A stretch of DNA of 64,000 bases. Source: Sabellastarte sp. h YS-2021 (lineage: Eukaryota > Annelida > Polychaeta > Sabellida > Sabellidae). Positions 42,508 through 53,861 of this stretch are shown piece by piece; positions within the stretch are counted from its first letter, which is position 1; the number at the start of each line of letters is the position of its first letter. The DNA lies in the NCBI GenBank assembly GCA_964017235.1, contig OZ024933.1:61114255-61178254 (forward strand), given 5' to 3'. Made by a program: the position numbers and the translations under genes. The notes under the pieces were generated by a model. It was not told the origin of the DNA. It saw only the letters and a list, made by a program, of their open reading frames with translations, and did no database searches.

Positions 42508-44015
42508 ACGACATAGTTACCACTAGCAGTGTCCATATCACCAAGTACTTCCTCAACTGATAGGGGGGCAAACCTATTTTCGCACTGAGTGTAATTTCTG
42601 TCAGATTGTTGGTGGTTTACCTCAGCTTGAGCTTTAGAGAACTTGACCTTTTTGTCATGACCTTCATGTTTGTAATCATGACCTGTGAATACCTTGTTAA
42701 CAGTTCGACGCATGTGAGTACCAGTAACACTCTCATTGTTGTTACCAACCTTGCCAGTATTAATATTTTTGCTGGCATTTGTCTTGGCTTCAGCCGCTTT
42801 TCTATTTACAGTTATTTTTAGCACTTGTGCATAAGACATGTTGTTAGACTTATATAGGTCTAACTTCCAATTTGCACTTTCACCAGAGTGGATACTAGAA
42901 TTATAAACAGTTCTGGTTTTGAACCCAGGTCCTATAACCGGACCTTTGACAGTAGTATTTGCTTTATTGCTAAATGCAACTTTAGAAATGGGCACTGCAA
43001 ATCTGCAGTGCCCTATTCGTTTTTTTGCATCTTGTTGACGCTTGTTTCTACATTCCTTGACTGGGTGTGGGAATTTTTTACCTAAACTAAAGCAGTGAGA
43101 GCAAATATGTTTATATAACTGGCCACTTGTCGTGTGGTCATTTTTATGACTACATTTGGCAGATTGGTAAAATTTACAAGGAACTCCTTGAGCCTCAATC
43201 CTATTTTTTGAGGAATTTGAGCTACTTCCGGTATTTGTAACAATTTTTTGAGCATGTGCTCTTCTCAAACGATCTAGCTTTTCAGAGCTCAGCCAGTCAA
43301 CTTTACCCTCCTCCATACGACAGAGGATCAGGGCATGAGCCCCTTTTGCCGTAGCCCAACCAAAATCTTGGGCATCTTCCATGATATCGCTCATGTAGTC
43401 CAGCATGGCATTTTTAATTTTTACATTTTTTTCCTCTCTAATAATAGCACTGAAACCTGCCATCCACTGGAAACTCGACAAGCTATCATATGTGACCCTT
43501 GATTTGGAAGTACCTGCCAAAATGTAATTCTGAGGCCATGGTATTTGTTGTTTTACAGTAACTTGATCATTGTTACCTCTCTGAGATCTGAACTTACCTT
43601 GTTCATTTAGCTTGGCAAGTTCCTGTAATCTGACATCTACTGCATCCTGAATATTTTTGGAAGATTTAAGGAACTTTGTAGATGGAATGACGACGTCGTC
43701 CCCAGCGTCACTATCCTCATCCATATCCTGAAAGGGTGTGCTGCTCGAACCCAGGGAACCGGCTATGTCGGAACCAGTCTTAACATGATCCTGGAGTTGT
43801 TCCTCGGTTCTGTCTATCCGCTGCTCAATAGCCGACAGCCTACAAGAAACAGCATTAAGTGCACTGAGAATTTGAGCATTAGCACTGTCATCCGCATTTT
43901 GACTACTAACAGTAGTGGAAGTACTTGAAGTACTTTGTACATAGAGTTGACATTTACTACCTACTGGTCGCCTGTGTTCCTCCCCACATTTAGAACAATT
44001 AAACAATTTAGGCAT
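42489..44015 (-). CDS. gag-like protein of element C
   Basis: 508 residues from ATG 44015 ([14 protein letters not shown]). N-terminal knuckle C-x2-C-x3-H-x7-C, a coiled-coil-like segment ([15 protein letters not shown]), a conserved core with [14 protein letters not shown] and [19 protein letters not shown], and a second motif CKFYQSAKCSHKND ... HICSHC ... HPVKEC. It stays open through KKRIGHCRF and [11 protein letters not shown], regions that are cut off in element A. Confidence 0.85.
   Translation of the reverse strand: MPKLFNCSKCGEEHRRPVGSKCQLYVQSTSSTSTTVSSQNADDSANAQILSALNAVSCRLSAIEQRIDRTEEQLQDHVKTGSDIAGSLGSSSTPFQDMDEDSDAGDDVVIPSTKFLKSSKNIQDAVDVRLQELAKLNEQGKFRSQRGNNDQVTVKQQIPWPQNYILAGTSKSRVTYDSLSSFQWMAGFSAIIREEKNVKIKNAMLDYMSDIMEDAQDFGWATAKGAHALILCRMEEGKVDWLSSEKLDRLRRAHAQKIVTNTGSSSNSSKNRIEAQGVPCKFYQSAKCSHKNDHTTSGQLYKHICSHCFSLGKKFPHPVKECRNKRQQDAKKRIGHCRFAVPISKVAFSNKANTTVKGPVIGPGFKTRTVYNSSIHSGESANWKLDLYKSNNMSYAQVLKITVNRKAAEAKTNASKNINTGKVGNNNESVTGTHMRRTVNKVFTGHDYKHEGHDKKVKFSKAQAEVNHQQSDRNYTQCENRFAPLSVEEVLGDMDTASGNYVVCTKIN
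43959..43962 (-). promoter_or_regulatory. splice-donor-like site in codon 19 of gag (element C)
   Basis: GTAG|GTAGTA after the first base of codon 19. Exon length from the ATG would be 55 nt, phase 1, compatible with the acceptor at 40458. Confidence 0.35.
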
Positions 44016-44518
44016 ATTCAATACCACGCATGAATACAAGGAAGAAAATACTATAGTACTAGGCCACACAGTATGCAAGATAAAGTATCACAGAGTTGAC
44101 AGTAAACAAGACTTTACTATGTAATATAAAATTTATATGAAAAATTTAACAATATGAAATCTGTCAACTCACCCGTCGCCAATTAAAACAGAACGGTATA
44201 ATACCATGCTATGTACACATTAGGACGCCAGATATAACTCTAAAATAACATAAAATGAACCTTTGTTAATAAAACTTTAAAAGAAAACTTCAAAATTACC
44301 ACTTTACCAACATGAAAATTTTTAAACACATGTTACATAAAGCAATAAAATGGCGTCCTTGCAGTTTAACTTCCCTCTCAAGAGTGAGGAAAGTAGTGTT
44401 CTAGCGGGAAATTTTTAATTAAAAGGTCATCCAATGAAATTAAACAGGGCAAACAAGAAGTACTTTTTAACTAGGAACTGGAGCAATGAAATGTGTGGCG
44501 TTTTTACTCCCCACCCCC

Positions 44519-44634
44519 ATTAACCAGTTAATTAAAAACACCTTCTCCAACACAATAGTTAGATATCATAAAATGCTGATGAGCCTTAAAATGTGTCTAT
44601 ACGGTATTAACCAGTTAATTAAAAACACCTTCTC
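44519..44634. repeat. Y-X-Y repeat right of element C (internal empty site)
   Basis: Y (29 bp, starts ATTAACCAGTTAATT) at 44519-44547, X (58 bp) at 44549-44606, Y again at 44606-44634. Together with X at 38900-38957 the locus reads X [element] Y X Y. The second X-Y join (CTATACGGTATTAACC) is the uninterrupted form of the target. Confidence 0.93.
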
Positions 44635-45932
44635 TACCAGATCACTCAAGAGCCGTGCACAATAACTCCGGACATCACGTGAATTATACATCAATCAAAC
44701 AGTGACAAGTCCAGCAACTAAGCTTTACTTCTACTCTCTTACATCTTATTCAAGAGGGGGGGGGGGATTTAATATTAGCATCCACATTGAAAACATCTAA
44801 ATTTTCTTTGGCTCAACCTAAATTTCTACATTCAAAACTGACACTTTGGAATCATTAAAATTCCGACTATTTTATTTGGCTTTTATTTTATGAAACTCAT
44901 TTGGCTATTAATTCGATTTTATTAATTAAAAATATGTATTTAATACTGGATGTTTGTGTTATTTCAGTGAACATGATTGACGAATATATTTGATGTGAAA
45001 TACTAGTGATTGATGAACATTATTTTTGTGAACTGAAAATATTACTAAGAACCAATACACATGATACTTTAATACAATAAAAGGATATCCAGGACTACAT
45101 TTGTGTCTTCATTGATGTCAATCTTCAGACTACAATAAGATCCCATTATCTTACGGTGTAACATTGAAAGACTAGCTTCTACAGAACTAGTTTATTCTAC
45201 TAGGTGGAAATGGTGACTGAGTCATAACTCATGTACAAGTGTTTATATATACTGACTCAGTATTACTGAGACCAGGATGTGTCTCTTAACATAACACCCA
45301 TAGTCCAAATTTTTATAGTAATAACGGTAATTTAATACCTCTGGTATACCATCAAACTGATTTTAGACCAAAATGAGGTATTTGTACAAAAGTAATGATT
45401 AGATCATATTAATAAGATAAAATTACTGGCATTTAGCAAATAAACATGGAAATTGTTTCCACAGGAGGAGATGAAGGCCAACAAGTGGATAATACCCAAA
45501 CTCATGCAAGCCAGTTCTCGAGAAATGACATGGTGCTGTAGCCCATTTGATTAATTTCTGACCTTGATAATTTAAAAAAACAAAGATATGGTAGAGCAAC
45601 ATGTCTCTCTGCATGAGAAACTCCTATACATAAATACGTCTGAGTGTGTTAGCATGGCCAATTAGGGGCTCTGCTGATCAAGCCAGGAGTTGTTGACCAG
45701 TACTTTAGTCTCTCACCAGGATGGGCTGTAGATTTAGCTGCCCACCTTAATTTTATTTACATGTTCTCAGCACTCACATGACCCCTTTGGCGGTCTTTGT
45801 TGTTTATGTGTTTCCTTTGGATGGTACAAACGTGTTTACTGGTGAATTTTCTGTGTATGTTTAGTGTTATTTTAGTTAATTTGTTATTAGGATTATTCTG
45901 TGTTTTAAACCTGGTAAACTTCGGCATGGTGT
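44635..45932. other. unassigned sequence and leader of element D
   Basis: No gene recognised. A G run lies at 44755-44766. The last part before 45933 is likely the 5' leader of element D. Confidence 0.45.
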
Positions 45933-47574
45933 ATGGAACATTTCTGCAGCAAGTGTGAAATACCACATATTAGACCAGTGGCCAGGCATCGCTATAGTTC
46001 AGGTATGACGACAAACATTGTTTCTACACAGGTCACAGTGGCCCCTAATGCCTTCTTCACCCAGCAGCTTAATAGTGGATTCACCAGCCCCATACTGTCC
46101 TGTCACTCTGGTAGTTCGGTTAACAGAAGTGCTTCAAAATCCACCAGTACTACCACTAGTGCAAACATACACCAAGGACAACTTAGAACTGATGAATTGA
46201 TACTGGCCGAATTGCAAAAGTTATCAACCAGAATGACACAAATAGAACAAGAGTTACAGGCAGAAACTTTCACCTCTACCCCCAGGAAAAGCAAAAGGAT
46301 GAGAGCAGGGATGCAAGGTGAGGACAGTTCCTTATTTGCCACAGTAAATAGAACAGATGGGTACATATCTCTGGATGACAGTGCAGCTTTATGCAGACAG
46401 CCAGAGACTGTCCGGATCCCTGTAAGCACACACTCCAATACTAGTACAACCACTTCAACTGTGTCCAGTCTGTTCACACACGGTGGGCAGAGGGTCAAAC
46501 AACATACAGCTACAAATGTGAACCAACTGAGTCATACTGAAACAGTGTTTTCTGCATGTCAGAATGTACACCAGGGTCAACACATATGAACCAGCCACCA
46601 AGGACCTGTCAAAGCTGTACAAACACAACAATCTTCCCAGCATACAGGCCAACCTCAGCACTCAAGGATGGCTGCCCCTCAAGCAGGTGGGGGTAATGGC
46701 ACTCCACAGTATCATGGCTTCAATCAGTGCACAAGGGATGGGGTTTAACCCTGTAGCAATGAGTGCTCAGTTGCCCAAGCAGACTTCACTTCCACTACCA
46801 AAGGTTCCTATACTACACTGCAGCTACAACAACAGCAACCAAGCCTCATAACTCAGAACATTATGGCGCCTGTACCCAATGCTGAACAACGCATAATCCC
46901 CAGCATTCAGGCTTTATGTACTACAACGGTGGACCAGAACCGAGTGCAGCAGAGTCTGGAGCAGCTTAACCATACAGCCACCCAAGCAACCAGCAAACTT
47001 AAAAGTAAGAAAGAAAAAGTCAAAGTGGTCTGGCCCCAAGACTGTGCTTTTGTTGGACACCTTAAGGCATGAGTGAGTTATGAACAGCTTACACCTGGCA
47101 CAGTCTGTGTTGGGCTTTCTGCAATCAGTGCAAGAGGAAACTGACATGTATATCAGTGCTAATATGGTAGAATACTTGACTGAACTTTTTCAAAACATGT
47201 GTGACCACTGCTGGTCAGCAGCAAAAGGTGCTCACTTAGTCATGTTAACTGGAATGGAAGACGGGCTCATCACCTGGAGTGACCTCAAGAGGGTCAATAT
47301 AGTATGTAAGACTTACATTAATTGTAGTAGCAGCTCACATGGCAGTCAAGTGGACAATGGCAGTGTACGGCACAACAAGAAAGGGCCCAGGAAACAGAGT
47401 ACTGTGCCATGTGAGGGTAGGGGTAGCAAGACCTCAGACCATGACCAGGGCCTAATTACACATAAACATGTTTGCACATATTGTCTATACACCTATAGTC
47501 ATCTCTACAACCACACAGAAAGTCAATATAACAACAAAAGAAGGAAGAACGGCAATGTAGTGTCAAAACAGTGA
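45933..47574 (+). pseudogene. gag-like protein of element D, fragmented
   Basis: It starts MEHFCSKCEIPHIRP, the knuckle counterpart of [11 protein letters not shown] in A/C. A long Ser/Thr-rich part follows. After several breaks the core is seen at 47022-47330: VVWPQDCAFVGHLKA, then VSYEQL, and WSAAKGAHLVMLTGMEDG ([21 protein letters not shown]). The Cys/His end HKHVCTYC is partly worn. Confidence 0.75.
46001..46005 (+). promoter_or_regulatory. splice-donor-like site in gag start (element D)
   Basis: TCAG|GTATGA after 70 nt of gag (phase 1). Phase-compatible with the acceptor at 49104. Confidence 0.4.
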
Positions 47575-47643
47575 CTCAGTGGTCAGTTAACATCTCATAC
47601 CACTACAGATACTGCAACTGATATTTCTTGTGAAAAAACTAAT

Positions 47644-48671
47644 TTGTGTATGTGTGACAAAAGTTCTGATATCCGAAATGTTGATTTGATACAGAAAGAT
47701 GGTTCTGGTTTTCCACCTGTAACACGTGACCAGGGATTGAATGACCTAAACTACATGTGTGACAGGCTCTCCCATATAGGCATTGAAGTGAAAGATCTGG
47801 GCCAACACAATTTGGCTTCTGTTTCTAAACAACAATTAACACAAATTGATATACGATTACTTGACAACAAGTGTCAGAATCTGGTACAGTTTGTGACACA
47901 ACAGCAGTCTCACACAGGCTTTATTCCCCTGTACCCCTTGCAGTTTGTGGATATAAAAATTTTAAAAAGTGTGTTGTGGACTCCAAGCTATGCAGGGATC
48001 CTGTGAAGTTGTCTTATCATGTAAGCAGTTTCAAATGCCCCAACTCTCTAGGGGCTCGTGTTCAGGTGAATTTTCATATTAATTTTGATTTGCTTGAGGA
48101 ACTTGCCAGGGATTACTGGGGCAGGCAACTTCTTCTTTTTCTACGTTATGGGTTCCCCATGGATTTCAAAGGAAACTATGGGGATTTCATCAATGCCACT
48201 GTGAGTCACGCATTCGCTCGCCTCTTCCCAGAGCATGTGTCAGCATATTTACAGGATGAGATCCGATATAAGGCAATTTATGGCCCTTTCTAAACCAAGC
48301 CTTTTGGTAACAAAGCACACATCTCTCCTTTTATGACACAAACAAAGCAAGATAGCGACAAAAGGAGAGTAATTATTAACCTCTCTTGGCAGGCAGGAGC
48401 TAGTGTCAACCACTTTACAGATAGCAATATATACATGGGCACAGCCTTTAAACTCAGTTACCCTTCTATTGACACTTTTACTGACAGACTCAGGTCCCTT
48501 GGAGGGGGTGCATTAATGCTAAAAATTGAAGTTTCAAGAGTTTTTTATCAACTTAAGGTCAACCCAGCTGATTTTCCTCTATTGTGCTTATATTGGAATG
48601 ATGCATTTTATGTTGATGAAGCCTACGCGTTCAGCCACTGTTTATCAGGCCTGGGTGGTCAGTTCAACTAG
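47644..48671 (+). pseudogene. reverse transcriptase of element D, inactivated
   Basis: The thumb-side N-terminal part (YWGRQLLLFLRYGFPMDF) and fingers (KRRVIINLSWQAGASVNHF) are readable over several frames. Motif A reads LKIEVSRVFYQ, so the catalytic Asp of KVDISRAF is Glu. After AYAFSHCLSG the sequence jumps to RNase H, which removes the YIDD motif. Confidence 0.8.
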
Positions 48672-48719
48672 TGTGTGTATGCTTATCAGTTTAAGGTCAA
48701 CGAAGCCCTTTCAATGTTT

Positions 48720-49078
48720 ACAATAGTACACTTTGAAATGGGAACATTTTACTAGCTCTGAGACTTTGGGGTGCCCTGTGGAAAAGCAAATGTGTAATAT
48801 TGAGATGTGATAATATAGCTGTTGTGTCAGTTGTTAACACAGGTTTTACCAGAGATGATGGTTTGGCAGCCATAGGGCGGAATATTTGGCTGGAAACAGC
48901 CTCAAAAGACATTCACCTTAAGGTTGTCCATGTTAAGGGCAGAGATAACGAGTGTGCTGACCTCTTGTCACGCTGGCATTTAGTAGATAATAATGTGGAA
49001 AAATTAACAACTATTATTGAACATCCAGTCTGGTGTCATGTAAATAGCAGTTCGCTAAGTATTAACCTGGATATATAA
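48720..49078 (+). pseudogene. RNase H C-terminal part of element D
   Basis: VHFEM, LRCDNIAVVSVVNTG and CADLLSRW keep the last three acidic positions. The first (DASLQG) is lost with the upstream deletion. It ends NLDI and TAA at 49076-49078. Confidence 0.8.
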
Positions 49079-49104
49079 CCTAGTATACATGTTTAATTTT
49101 TCAG
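49079..49104 (+). promoter_or_regulatory. splice-acceptor-like site between pol stop and YR (element D)
   Basis: CTAGTATACATGTTTAATTTTTCAG ends in AG at 49103-49104, followed by 2 nt and the YR codons (ATPAFQALLDL). Confidence 0.5.
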
Positions 49105-50028
49105 ATGCCACCCCAGCCTTTCAGGCTCTGCTTGACCTGGCAGGTTCCAGACTTGCATCGGCTTACAGACCCAAGACTCTTAAAGCCCATTACTCCCACT
49201 TTACCTTGTTTCTTCAGTTCTTACAGTTCAGTAATCTAGATATCCTAGATGTCTCCTATTCCTTTATTCTGGCTTTCATTGAATTCCTCTCCTTCAATAA
49301 TATCTCTCTCCCGAGCATTCAGGCCTACTTATCCTCCCTTAGGTCAAAATTTAAGTCATTGTCCCGTCCACTCACCCTTCTGTTCCGCTTGCCCTCTGCA
49401 GCATTGCCATCAATGTTCCCACTATTAGGTGGGTCAAAGGTATTTTTGATATCCAGTCTCTGTATTCCATAGTGTCCCTCTGTTCCTCCCTCCCCATTGG
49501 CTATATTTATGAACCCCTCTTCCTCACGGCCTATTTGGTTTTTTATCAGGCTCTCTAATTTGGTTCCCCTCTGTCTCCACTCCCCCCCCCCTTACCAACC
49601 TTTGTAGGGGTGGCTTCATTCCCCATCAAGGGTTCGCCACTTTGATTATCAAGTGGTCCAAAACTCTTCAGAAACAATCCCAGTTTGCCACTATTCAAAT
49701 CCCTGTCCTTTTTCCCTCTCCTATTTGTCCAGTCTCTGCCCTTCAGTCTATGATCAATGCATTTCCCCTTCCCCCTGATACTCCCCTCTTTGCCATACCC
49801 TAGGGTTGCTCCTTTGTCTCTCTCACTGAATCTAAAGTTAGAAAAACTCTTGCTTCCATTGCATCATTCCTTGGTATGGACCCCTAGGCAATTACCTTCC
49901 ATTCATTTCGTATCCAGAAACATGGTACCTGGTCCTCAGACTCTGTCTGGTCTTATATAGTCACCAATCCCCATTCTCAGGGCTCTGTCTCCCTTGCTTT
50001 TAAAAAATTACTACAACCCCATTTTTAA
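49105..50028 (+). pseudogene. tyrosine recombinase of element D, decayed
   Basis: The N-terminal domain (LASAYRPKTLKAHYSHF) is open to 49472. IIKWSKTLQ, ICPVSALQS, HSFR and KHGTWSSDSVWSYI can then be followed through stops. The region between HxxR and HGTW is deleted. Confidence 0.75.
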
Positions 50029-51280
50029 CTACCCCTATTTGGTATTTGGGCTTAGTTCCCTCTCACCACTAACTAATATCACTGTACCCATCACAACCAC
50101 AATCCCACTTTATAGTAATCTCTTACTCCAACCTTAGTTCCCCTTAGTTCCCCCCCTGTGGAAAAAATATTTATTACTTATTCTTAATCTTTAATCATTC
50201 TTAATGGTTGGTAACTTCTTGTTTCAGTAACTTGTAAACATCTCTATATTAATGTTAGTGTTAGTAATTCTTAGCTATTTTAATTGTTACTGCTAGTAAT
50301 TCTTAGCTGTTTTAGTGGTTTACTCTTCTGGTTGAAATGTACTAATTTATGGAAGTAAAATGTTTAGTAGCCGTTAGTGATTACTAGCTTAGTAATTTTT
50401 AGTAATCCTTGTGTGTCTAATTTTAGTAAATGTTAGTAAATGTTACTATTTGTATTTTTTGCAGTATGTGTTTGTACTAATAAATAATTTTATCCCATCC
50501 TGGCTTACTCCTTGGCTTGTAATCATTAATCTCTCTTTGCTCCATGCGACAGAAACACAACATGGCTGGCTTTTATTGTTTGTCATGAAACATCTGGAGT
50601 TCATTCTTCAGGTCACCCAGCATTGGCCAGGGGAATATAATGTGAATTACAGCTTATGGGAACTGCTTGCAACAATCCTTTACCAATCATTTCAGGAATG
50701 ATCAATGCAACAGCTGAAGGCCCTTGTGAACACAAAGATTGTCACAAAAGTACCCAAAACTCTGAAGAAAGGATAATAGAACCTTGTATTTAAAATTTTC
50801 TCTGAAAAGGGATGGTTATTGCTTTTGCACTTGGTTTTCAGATGGCCTATACTGCTCCTGTAGTCTTTTGTACCTTGAATATCACTCTATCAAAATATGT
50901 TTTGGCAGTTATCGTCTACAGGCATGAGCAAAGTTTTGGAGGTATGATTAGACCTTTCCAACTTATCTGCAGCTTAAGTGACATGACCAAAACCTTTTTT
51001 GATAATTTTTCTACAAATAACATATAAACAAAGCACAAAACAAAATGTAATAACTTAAAGTGTAATCAAATGAACTACTGTAACTTTTTATTATAATTCA
51101 TTAACAAATCTTATTTACTCACACAATTATTTAAACAATGTTCCCAAATTTTTTATTAAATTTTTATCCTAATTTGTTGAAGTTTGACAGGTGCTTTTGT
51201 TTTAAAAAATTTCTAATTTCTCCCTGTTGAATATAAATGTTTAATCAAATATTTTCTTATTATCCCGATATATGTTATCA
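50029..51280. other. 3' part of element D and unassigned sequence
   Basis: 50200-50460 is rich in TTAGTAAT / TAGTAATTCTTAGC motifs (about a dozen). The remainder shows no gene. Confidence 0.45.
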
Positions 51281-51485
51281 GTTGCCTGACTTGGAACTGA
51301 GGATGCATTTCAGAGTTCAGTTGTTACACCATTATAGATGGGTCATGATACCTCAAGGGGTCAAACAAGAGGTCAAAGGTCATGAAAAAGGCATTTTCTG
51401 TTTGGGCAATTTTTATTTACATATTAGTAGATTAGAGCAATGAGATTTTTTAAAAATATTACTTGTAAGATTTTAAGAAGGCACC
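51281..51485 (-). repeat. split direct repeat B2 of element E
   Basis: Matches 52301-52503 closely, for example ACTTGGAACTGAGGATGC, CAGAGTTCAGTTGTTACAC and TTACTTGTAAGATTTTAAGA. Confidence 0.85.
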
Positions 51486-51773
51486 AATGGGCAATATAAT
51501 AACACATAAAAATAAAATATACCATACTGGTTAAAAGAAAATGTACCTTCAGGTTACTCTGATACCATGTGGTAAAACTATAATTAATGTGTAAATTATA
51601 AGTCAAGGGATTGTTAGTCTGTCATATTTGGTGGGGGAATACAGTGTCCTCAGGGTCCAGCCATATGAGCCCTAATATCATGACAGGGTATGTCAGAACC
51701 TGCCCTAAAGGGGGCAAATCCAATAGGGGTCCAGCTTATCAGTCAAAACCAAAACAACCCATAATAGAAGGAG

Positions 51774-52046
51774 GAGCCACATCAATCCGAAGAGACCTCA
51801 CTCTAGGGGGGTCAAGCTCGACCTTGGACTAAGCGACTGTAGAGAGGGGGGTACCCAGGTCAGCCGGGTCCTGCCTTATTCTATGAAGTAAAACTCTAAA
51901 TTTAATAGTTGAGCCACATCAATCCGAGGAGACCTCGCTACAGGGGGGTCAGACCTGTAGGGGTCAAGCTCAACCATGAAATTGAAACCTAGGAATCCTA
52001 GAGTCAAGTCGGTAGGGGGTTACCCGGGTCAGCCAGGTCCTGCCTA
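51774..52046. repeat. pair of direct repeats between B2 and A2
   Basis: GAGCCACATCAATCCGA, AGAGACCTC, GGGGGGTCA and GGGTCAGCC..GGTCCTGCCT occur at about 51775-51880 and again at 51912-52046. Confidence 0.75.
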
Positions 52047-52117
52047 AATACAGAACCACTAAGGTCTATCAAGTATCAGATCATGCCACAATCTTGCTTC
52101 AAGAGGTGGGTAGAGGG

Positions 52118-52176
52118 TGAAATTTTTCATGTGAATCAAATGCCTTCCAATTTAAAAGTGACCCCACTGACTGTGA
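52118..52176 (-). repeat. split direct repeat A2 of element E
   Basis: TGAAATTTTTCATGTGAATC, CTTCCAATTTAAAAGTGACC and CCACTGA.TGTG match A1 at 57945-58003 with a few differences. Confidence 0.85.
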
Positions 52177-52300
52177 TTGGGGTTTCAAAGGGATTGGCTG
52201 GCCAGTGACATAACTAGAAAGAGGTTTATACAGGTAGGTTAAATTTTAAGGTAGTGTGCAACTGATGAGGCAGGCCACAAACTGGGCCATGCCCTGAACA

Positions 52301-52503
52301 GTCGCTTGACTTGGAACTGAGGATGCCTTTCAGAGTTCAGTTGTTACACGTTAAAGATGGGTCATGCTACCTCGAGGGGTCAAACAAGAGGTCAAAGGTT
52401 ATGAGAAAGACATTTTCTGTTTGGGCATTTTTTATTTACATGTTAGTAGACTAGAGCAATGGGATTTTTAAAATATTACTTGTAAGATTTTAAGAAGGCT
52501 CCC
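52301..52503 (-). repeat. split direct repeat B1 of element E
   Basis: Direct copy of B2. The end of the YR frame (LLKILQVIF) lies within it, and the same residues can be read in B2. Confidence 0.85.
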
Positions 52504-53373
52504 AAGCCCAGCTAAAAGGTAGGCGGTATGGGGGAGGTAGGCGAATGTGGAAGGGATGATGGAAGGGGTTTGTGATGTGTTTTGCAAGTATGTCCATACT
52601 GAGGAACTCCTCCAGAGCGCATGGGCCATAATGTCTTGAACCTGGACGTTATTATCAAAAGCCAGTGTGGCTCCAGAGCATCTGAATGTGTGGAAGCCTT
52701 GACCTCTGAGTGGTATATTTCTATGGATCAAAATCTTCTCCAGTGCATCCCTAACATGAGTGTCAATAATTTGGCTATACGGGTAGAAGTTGGTTGTAAA
52801 GAATGGCGCCAGAGGAAGGAGAGGTCTAGTCTCTAGGAGGGACTTCAAAGCTCTTACTGGGCAGAGGAAATGATTCTTAATGGTTGGAAGTTGGATCCAA
52901 TGGTGTGCTTTATGATCCTGTAGGGTTTTTGTCCATTTTAAGAGGTGAGCACCTGGGTGAGCAAAAATGAGGTTTTGCCTAAGAAAATACCAATTTTTGT
53001 CAAATTTTTTGGCACTATGTGGGGCCATGTTCGACATGCGAAGAAAACCAAAGAAGGTTGTGAAGAAAATAGCCCTGTATAGTATGGGATCAGAGAGGAT
53101 GTCACATGACACAGAAATATTATATAAGGTTTGCAAATCAAAAACCCCTCTGGGGGTGGGGTTGAAGCGTGAGTTGATGGTGATACTGCGTATATATCGC
53201 CGAACAGAGAGATGGTGAATGGCTGAGTTGTCCCAGTTGTACAGCCTAGCTTTGGTTTGGATGGAGGAGAGGTATGTTGAGATGACCTTAAGGGAAATGT
53301 TGTTCTGGTACAAGCATATTATGAATAGAAATCAGAATAGGCAAGTCCATAAATATCATACGCCAAGAATGTT
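52468..53373 (-). pseudogene. tyrosine recombinase of element E, N-terminus shortened and frameshifted
   Basis: The catalytic domain (52468-53313) is open and complete: Arg in FLRMSNMAPH, HxxR in HTFRCSGATLAF, His in MAHALW, Tyr in VWTYLQN. The segment between the acceptor-like AG at 53374 and NNISLKV is much shorter than in other families and one base out of frame. The N-terminal domain is therefore largely deleted. Confidence 0.8.
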
Positions 53374-53388
53374 CTGAGGTGAAGAAGG
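53373..53388 (-). promoter_or_regulatory. splice-acceptor-like site between pol stop and YR (element E)
   Basis: After the pol stop TAA (53389-53391) comes CCTTCTTCACCTCAG, a strong pyrimidine tract and CAG ending at 53374. Confidence 0.55.
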
Positions 53389-53861
53389 TTATTTTATGCC
53401 ATGTACAAATGTCTCATGATCATGATCTATGGGTTTATCTGAGCAAACTCTGGAAAGCATGTCTGCTATTATATTGTGAGACCTTTTGATATGTTCAACC
53501 TTTAAGTGATATATCATGTGCAGCCAAGATAAGCCAAATGTTTCTTAAATCCAGAGCTAGCCACTCGTCCTTGGTTCTGCCAGTGTTAACCACTTGAACA
53601 ACAGCTAGATTGTCACAATAGAACTTGACTGTACAGTGAGCCCATTTCGGTGCCCAAAGTTTGAGAGCAATGACCAAATTGAGCATTTCGAGGTGTACAA
53701 GTTAAAAGTAGGGGTAGCATAAACTTCCTGAATGATGGTAGGAAGTTGAGAAACCAACCTATGTCTGGTGGAATTCTGGTGTTAAAATATTTTCTTAGCT
53801 CCTGTATTGGCTCTAAATAGTGCCAGCATTCTATTGATGAAAATACGAGCTGGGCATCCAC
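53389..53861 (-). pseudogene. RNase H region of element E
   Basis: [33 protein letters not shown] and HNIIADMLSRV can be read with frame breaks near 53500 and 53690. The first acidic site is not clear. Confidence 0.75.

Larger units (their letters stand above)
38958..44518 (-). mobile_element. YR retrotransposon C (same family as A), nearly complete
   Basis: It has the same ends as A (CATTGCCTCATGTTCC ... CCCACCCCC) and the same gag, RT, RNase H, YR order, with near-terminal inverted repeats CAGGGGTGGGGTAAAA / TTTTACTCCCCACCCCC. The flanking 58-bp repeats are identical, which suggests a recent insertion. Only two frame breaks were found in pol, one in an A run near 41145 and one near 40820, so this is the best template for the family. 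It could still provide an intact recombinase. Confidence 0.9.
45933..50028 (+). mobile_element. YR retrotransposon D (third family), heavily decayed
   Basis: Order on the + strand: gag (45933-47574), RT (47644-48671), RNase H (48720-49078) and YR (49089-50028). Homology is clear at the protein level, but many stops and frameshifts, and a deletion of the RT YIDD region, make it dead. The limits are those of recognisable coding sequence only. Confidence 0.8.

Noticed and set aside
46103-46498. 131-residue minus-strand frame in element D
   Set aside because: Shadow of the gag frame; Ser/Thr-rich sequence on the other strand.
50411-50701. Frame with WELLATILYQSFQE, resembling part of hAT transposases
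   Set aside because: Similarity is short and not supported by neighbouring motifs; the frame stops right after.
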